From NCBI GenBank assembly GCA_029249345.1, contig JAQWHM010000022.1:112602-176601 (forward strand): a stretch of DNA of 64,000 nt, written 5' to 3'. Of the stretch, positions 59,839 through 64,000 are shown piece by piece. Origin of the DNA: UBA10348 sp002469915 (GTDB lineage: Bacteria; Bacteroidota; Rhodothermia; Rhodothermales; UBA10348). Position 1 is the first letter of the stretch. The number at the start of each line of letters is the position of its first letter. The notes beneath the pieces are model-generated. The model was not told the DNA's origin. It saw only the letters and a program-made list of their open reading frames with translations, and searched no databases. A program made the translations under genes and the position numbers.

Positions 59839-61017
59839 ATGCGCATTCGTTTTCTATTTCCCGGCCTGTTTCTGGCCGCTATTTTTATAGGCGCTTGTGC
59901 TTCAACTGAGTCCGTAACAGTTGAAGAAGCACCTGTAGAAGAGGTGGGGCCTGCCATCACCATTTTGAACAACCAGGACGGAGTTCTGGTAACAGCTGCG
60001 CTGGATTCTGGTACTCTCTCAGAGATTGGCTCGGGAGGACTTCCTGTTTTTCGATCTGTGGCTCAGAATAGGATGGCCATTGCGTTTGACAATGGTTCTA
60101 GCTCAGCATTGTACGTGCTCGGAGAAAGGGAGATGACGCCTGTTCTCTTACACGAAGGAGCATCTGGGCTTTCGTACACCGGGGACTGGTCGGAAGATGG
60201 GTCTTTGTTCTACTTCGGCTACTACATGCCCGTTGGTAAGAAGATGGGAGACGGAGATATCAACGTCTTTAGTGTCTTGGATTCGTCTATTTCGCGAGTG
60301 GGATGTTCGGCGTCCAAAGCCGTGCTTAGCATGCTTCCAGACGGTTCTTTGCTGGTCAGAAATTCGGATAATATCTACCAGGTAAGCGCAGCAGGTTGCG
60401 AGACCAAGCGGACCGTGGATGCCCGGAAACTGTATCATGTGACGGTATCCCCGGATGGGGCCCATATGGCTTACATACTGCGCGATCTCGATTACAATCG
60501 AGAAACGAAACAATATGAACCGGATTCAACGCTGTACCTGGAGTCCACCACAGGGGGACAACCCGTGAAGGTAGTCGGAGATAAATACAATCCGCGCAAT
60601 ATGGTATGGTCTCCGGACAGTAAAAATATGGCCTATGACGTGTTGCTCCCTGAAGGCAACGGGCAACGGGCCATCTCGATTTATGATATCGATTTGGCAT
60701 CCAGTGGATATATGATTAGACCCGATGCGCAATCGCCCTCACAAAGTCATGCTTCTTACTCGGCCGACGGCATGCTCATTCTGTTTGAAGGGCGCTCTTC
60801 CGATGGAAGCGTCATGTTCATGACTAAAGCTCAGCTTTCGCCCTTTGGACAAGCGATTCTTGGACCGGACGGATCAGAACCCGTCCATGCGGAATGGCTA
60901 GATAGTGATTATCTGTTTGTCCGTTTAGATAACGGAGGCACGATCATTTCCCGAGGTGGTTCGACCATTGTTTGGGAAGGAGACGGTAGCGCGGTGTTCG
61001 CACAGGTCGATTTGTAG
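59839..61017 (+). CDS. Lipoprotein with PD40-type beta-propeller
   Basis: 392 aa from ATG 59839 (MRIRFLFPGLFLAAIFIGAC), chosen for the lipobox with Cys at residue 20. Repeats typical of WD40-like PD40 propellers: GDWSEDGSLFYFGYY, VTVSPDGAHMAYILRDLDY, MVWSPDSKNMAYDVLLPEG and ASYSADGMLILFEGRS. It resembles TolB-like proteins in fold but lacks TolB's N-terminal domain. Role unknown. It converges on glnS with 1 base between stops. Confidence 0.85.
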   Translation: MRIRFLFPGLFLAAIFIGACASTESVTVEEAPVEEVGPAITILNNQDGVLVTAALDSGTLSEIGSGGLPVFRSVAQNRMAIAFDNGSSSALYVLGEREMTPVLLHEGASGLSYTGDWSEDGSLFYFGYYMPVGKKMGDGDINVFSVLDSSISRVGCSASKAVLSMLPDGSLLVRNSDNIYQVSAAGCETKRTVDARKLYHVTVSPDGAHMAYILRDLDYNRETKQYEPDSTLYLESTTGGQPVKVVGDKYNPRNMVWSPDSKNMAYDVLLPEGNGQRAISIYDIDLASSGYMIRPDAQSPSQSHASYSADGMLILFEGRSSDGSVMFMTKAQLSPFGQAILGPDGSEPVHAEWLDSDYLFVRLDNGGTIISRGGSTIVWEGDGSAVFAQVDL

Positions 61018-61018
61018 T

Positions 61019-63430
61019 CTAGCCGCCGAGTTCGGTTTCTAGAATGGTTCGGACCGTGCCTGGATTGGCAGCACCACCGGTACGTTGCATGACTTGCCCC
61101 ATAAAAAACCCGATTAGTCCTTTTTTGCCGCTTCGATACGCAGCAACGCGATCTGGATGGACCGAAAGCACTTCCGATACAATGGATTGCAGAGCTGATT
61201 CGTCCGATATCTGCTTTAACCCGCGGCGTTCTACGATTGCGTCAGGATCATCACCTGAAGCGACCATTTCCTCTAATACTTCCCGGGCCATACGACTCGA
61301 AAGCGTATCTGAGGCATGAAGGGACACTAGTTTGGCAAAAGCGGCTGGCCCAAATGCTAAGGCATCGATACCTGTTGTAGGAAGCATGGGTCGAAGCTCA
61401 TGAATGAGCCAGTTTGCGATGGCTGAGGCCGAGGGGCCGTCGGGTACGGCCGCTTCAAAGAAGGCAGCGACCTTGTCTCTCTGGGCAAGCAAGGCAGCGT
61501 CCGCTAGTGAAAGATCGTATTGTCCAGATAGGGTTCGAGCGCGCTGAATCGATGCACTATCTAGACCTTCAAGTGGATCCTGTTGGACAGCAGGTTGAAC
61601 CCTTTTGGGCTTATCCGTTTTGGGTTGTGCAGGTTTAGGCTGATTCGATTTAGCCCAAGTATCCCGAAGCGTGACCGTTCGGTTCCAGACCTGTCGACCC
61701 TCTTCGTGGGTTACCGGATCCAGATAGAAAAATCCTTGTCTTTCAAACTGGTACCGCGTTTCCGGTGTGTCATTGACGGTGCTCGGTTCGATGACCGCTT
61801 TCACCATCTTTCCAGAATCTGGATTCAGATAGTCCATGAAGGTCTTTCCTTCCTCCGGCTGGTCCACATTGGGCTGCGTAAACAGCCGATCGTAGAGACA
61901 TACGTCAACCTCAACTCCTTCGGTAGCGGACACCCAGTGAATGGTGCCCTGAACTTTGCGATTTGCTCCTTCACCTGATTGGGTTTCAGGGTCATAAGAA
62001 CAATGCAATTCAGTTACGTTACCGGCATCATCCTTGACCACGCTATCGCATTGGATGATATATCCATACCGGAGTCGGATCTCTTTTCCAGGGCTTAATC
62101 GCCTGAATTTACTTTTGGGTTCTTCCATAAAGTCCGAGCGCTCGATATAGATGGTCCGGGTCATCGGAATCTCTCGAGTGCCTTCCTTGGGAATGTCGTG
62201 AGGCCAATAAGAGGCTTCAAGTTGCTCGACTCTGTCTTCAGGAAAGTTCGTTAATATGACTTTTAATGGGTCTAAAACACACATTACACGCGGAGCGAGG
62301 GTGTTTAGCTCGTTTCGAACAGCATACTCTAGGAGTGCCAGGTCCACTCGGTTGTTTGCTTTGGCTACTCCGATGAGGTCACAGAAACGCCGAATAGCTT
62401 CGGGCGGATAGCCGCGCCGACGCATGCCAGACAGGGTGGGCATACGTGGATCATCCCAGCCATCTACCAAGTCTTCCTGGACCAGCTTAAGCAGCTTTCG
62501 CTTACTCATCACCGTATAATCAATGTTCAGTCGTGCCGACTCGTACTGATGAGGTCTTGGTGATGGAAATAGCGCATCAACCAACCAGTCGTAGAGTGGA
62601 CGATGCACATCAAACTCGAGCGTACATAACGAGTGAGTAATGCCCTCAATGGCATCCGATAAGGGGTGTGCAAAGTCATAGAGTGGGTAAATGGGCCACT
62701 CGTTTTCCCTTCTGTAGTGCGCAGCATGCTTTATTCTGTAGACCACCGGATCGCGCATCAACATGTTGGGCGATGTCATGTCGATCTTTGCACGCAGTAC
62801 ATGGGAGCCATCGGCATGGATACCCTCTCGCATTTCATTAAATAGCGTGAGGTTCTCTTCGATAGATCGATCTCGAAAGGGGCTATTCTTACCCGATTCC
62901 TTTACCGTACCGCGGGTCTCTCGAATTTGCTCCGAAGTTTGACTGTCCACATATGCCAAGCCTTTTCGGATTAACTGATTGGCAAGATCAAATAGCTGCT
63001 CGAAGTAATCAGATGTATAGAATTCGTTGTCACCCCAATCGAATCCGAGCCACCGAATATCTCGCTGCATGGCCCGAACGTACTCCATATCCTCTGTCTC
63101 GGGATTGGTATCGTCAAAGCGCAAGTTGCAGCGTCCTTTGTATTCGGCCGCGAGCCCAAAATTCAGGCAAATAGCCTTAGCATGACCGATATGCGGATAG
63201 CCGTTTGGCTCAGGGGGAAATCGGACCACAATGTCACCAGCAACTCGTCCAGAAGAACGATCATTGTCGATGATTTGCTGAATGAAGTGTCTGCTTTCGC
63301 GCGAAGTAGAAGATGTTTCGATGGAACTCAAAGCCGATTCGGACTGGTTACTGGCAACAGAACAGGTGAACGCTCTCGAAACTAATAAAATCCCAGACCG
63401 TGTATGGGCTGACTTTCCCATCGTTGACAT
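61019..63430 (-). CDS. glnS: Glutaminyl-tRNA synthetase fused to a YqeY/GatB-type C-terminal domain
   Basis: 803 aa from ATG 63430; ATG 63448 and 63421 are alternatives. Catalytic core: FPPEPNGYPHIGHAK (HIGH motif), FDVHRPLYDWLV, and VMSKRK (KMSKS). The anticodon-binding beta-barrels run to about residue 585, then a Pro/Lys/Gln-rich linker and a helical YqeY-like domain (IANWLIHELRPML, RMAREVLEEMVASGDD, GLIGFFMGQVMQRTGG). YqeY fusion is known for some GlnRS proteins, where it is thought to help tRNA(Gln) binding. About 45 residues of low-complexity Ser/Thr-rich sequence precede the core. Confidence 0.95.
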   Translation of the reverse strand: MSTMGKSAHTRSGILLVSRAFTCSVASNQSESALSSIETSSTSRESRHFIQQIIDNDRSSGRVAGDIVVRFPPEPNGYPHIGHAKAICLNFGLAAEYKGRCNLRFDDTNPETEDMEYVRAMQRDIRWLGFDWGDNEFYTSDYFEQLFDLANQLIRKGLAYVDSQTSEQIRETRGTVKESGKNSPFRDRSIEENLTLFNEMREGIHADGSHVLRAKIDMTSPNMLMRDPVVYRIKHAAHYRRENEWPIYPLYDFAHPLSDAIEGITHSLCTLEFDVHRPLYDWLVDALFPSPRPHQYESARLNIDYTVMSKRKLLKLVQEDLVDGWDDPRMPTLSGMRRRGYPPEAIRRFCDLIGVAKANNRVDLALLEYAVRNELNTLAPRVMCVLDPLKVILTNFPEDRVEQLEASYWPHDIPKEGTREIPMTRTIYIERSDFMEEPKSKFRRLSPGKEIRLRYGYIIQCDSVVKDDAGNVTELHCSYDPETQSGEGANRKVQGTIHWVSATEGVEVDVCLYDRLFTQPNVDQPEEGKTFMDYLNPDSGKMVKAVIEPSTVNDTPETRYQFERQGFFYLDPVTHEEGRQVWNRTVTLRDTWAKSNQPKPAQPKTDKPKRVQPAVQQDPLEGLDSASIQRARTLSGQYDLSLADAALLAQRDKVAAFFEAAVPDGPSASAIANWLIHELRPMLPTTGIDALAFGPAAFAKLVSLHASDTLSSRMAREVLEEMVASGDDPDAIVERRGLKQISDESALQSIVSEVLSVHPDRVAAYRSGKKGLIGFFMGQVMQRTGGAANPGTVRTILETELGG

Positions 63431-63436
63431 ATTTTC

Positions 63437-63952
63437 ATGAAGATCCACGCACAGACAGAGAGACTATTAATCCGGGATTGGACTCGAGATGATTTTGATG
63501 CCTATTTCGCGATCGTAAGCGACCCAGAAGTGATGAAACACATTGGTAATGGTTTACCTAGGACCCGTGAGTACGTGGATGGTTTTTTTGAATCCGTATT
63601 GAGTCATCAGGAGACCAGAGGGTGGACTCGGTTTGCGGTTGAACATCGACAGTCAGGTAAAGTGATGGGTTTTTGTGGTCTGGATGACCAAACAGGACGC
63701 ATTGATTTTGGATGGCGCTTCGGGCGAGAATTTTGGGGTGCTGGATACGGGTTTGAAGCGGCATCAGCGGTGCTGTGGGTTGCTCAAAACACCTTTAATT
63801 TGACTCAAATAACGTGTCAGTCATATCCCGATAATGTGGGCTCCATTCGCATTATGGAAAAAATGGGTATGTCCAAAATTGGGGAGGAAGTTGTTTTTTC
63901 GCGTCCAACGTTGGTGTATGGGTTTGAAGCCGAGTGGCCAAACGGAGTTTAA
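63437..63952 (+). CDS. GNAT-family N-acetyltransferase (RimJ/RimL type)
   Basis: 171 aa. Starts TERLLIRDWTRDDFDAYFAI, with acetyl-CoA loop GWRFGREFWGAGYGFEAASA and the C-terminal SIRIMEKMGMSKIG, the classic RimJ/RimL pattern. It transfers acetyl to a protein N-terminus or small amine; the substrate is unknown. Divergent from glnS with 6-15 bases between start codons depending on the chosen glnS start, so the promoters must lie inside each other's coding sequence. Confidence 0.9.
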   Translation: MKIHAQTERLLIRDWTRDDFDAYFAIVSDPEVMKHIGNGLPRTREYVDGFFESVLSHQETRGWTRFAVEHRQSGKVMGFCGLDDQTGRIDFGWRFGREFWGAGYGFEAASAVLWVAQNTFNLTQITCQSYPDNVGSIRIMEKMGMSKIGEEVVFSRPTLVYGFEAEWPNGV

Positions 63953-63976
63953 TAGGTTTGATTCTAACGAAGAAAG

Positions 63977-64000
63977 GCGGGCCTGCAATTGCAGGCCCGC
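63977..64000 (+). terminator. Terminator stem at the window edge
   Basis: A perfect 24-base palindrome, GC-rich on both arms around AATT, begins 24 bases after the GNAT stop and ends exactly at the last base. The position suits a rho-independent terminator, but any T tract lies outside the window. Confidence 0.7.

Overview
The window looks like a chromosome segment from a Gram-negative bacterium of the Bacteroidota/Rhodothermota group, probably a free-living heterotroph. The evidence is a TonB-dependent receptor with an N-terminal carboxypeptidase-regulatory-like domain, an OmpA protein with PKD domains, a glutaminyl-tRNA synthetase fused to a YqeY-type domain, an Rpb6-like omega subunit, few strong Shine-Dalgarno sequences, and many exported serine hydrolases, peptidases and lipoproteins. 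The exact genus cannot be read from the sequence. I saw no rRNA, tRNA, CRISPR array, insertion sequence or prophage.

Layout. 1-3.1 kb: outer-membrane receptor (cut by the window edge) and two exported proteins with carboxypeptidase-regulatory-like character. 3.1-9.1 kb (+): rpoZ with a strong terminator, a steroid-reductase-like membrane protein, and the tightly packed uvrA / unknown / M24 peptidase group. 9.1-12.3 kb: lipoprotein, Tat-exported metallo-beta-lactamase-fold hydrolase and a serine hydrolase. 12.3-26.6 kb (-): a multicopper oxidase, a small exported protein, then EIGHT consecutive paralogous genes for secreted beta-propeller proteins (LVIVD-like), then a conserved protein usually labelled 3-methyladenine DNA glycosylase. 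26.7-29.3 kb (+): YceI protein, cyclophilin lipoprotein, a 55-aa zinc-ribbon membrane protein and a RoxA-type ribosomal oxygenase. 29.3-32.8 kb (-): lipoprotein, OmpA/PKD protein, citrate synthase. 33-36.9 kb (+): uracil-DNA-glycosylase-like protein, RarA, and two TRAP permease subunits. 36.9-41.7 kb (-): amidohydrolase / serine hydrolase / sulfatase operon. 42-51 kb: serine hydrolase, a damaged-looking Spondin_N/TPR pair, and a translationally coupled pair of ~1000-aa exported carbohydrate-related proteins (glycoside-hydrolase-like and DUF5107-like). 51.3-64 kb: housekeeping mix (def, M1 peptidase, rluF-type pseudouridine synthase, HTH protein, esterase, LOG-like protein, TRAP solute receptor, SDR, trmH-type methylase, PD40 lipoprotein, glnS-yqeY, GNAT).

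The outstanding feature is the 10.8-kb array at 14777-25603: eight same-strand, closely spaced paralogs of about 430-465 aa, each with its own signal peptide and sharing a dense set of histidine-containing motifs (HNIF, KHS, YHDxYxxxH, GHTF, HNHEVRWP). The promoter-proximal copy has lost several of these histidines, and the array runs on toward a multicopper oxidase. I read it as an expanded family of exported, possibly metal-dependent propeller enzymes or binding proteins of unknown function.

Other points for a second look are a 40-codon reading frame and a terminator-like hairpin just upstream of rpoZ, an out-of-frame junction where a truncated Spondin_N gene runs into an N-terminally truncated TPR gene, two adjacent perfect palindromes upstream of the DUF5107 operon, and a TRAP transporter whose permeases and receptor lie 20 kb apart.
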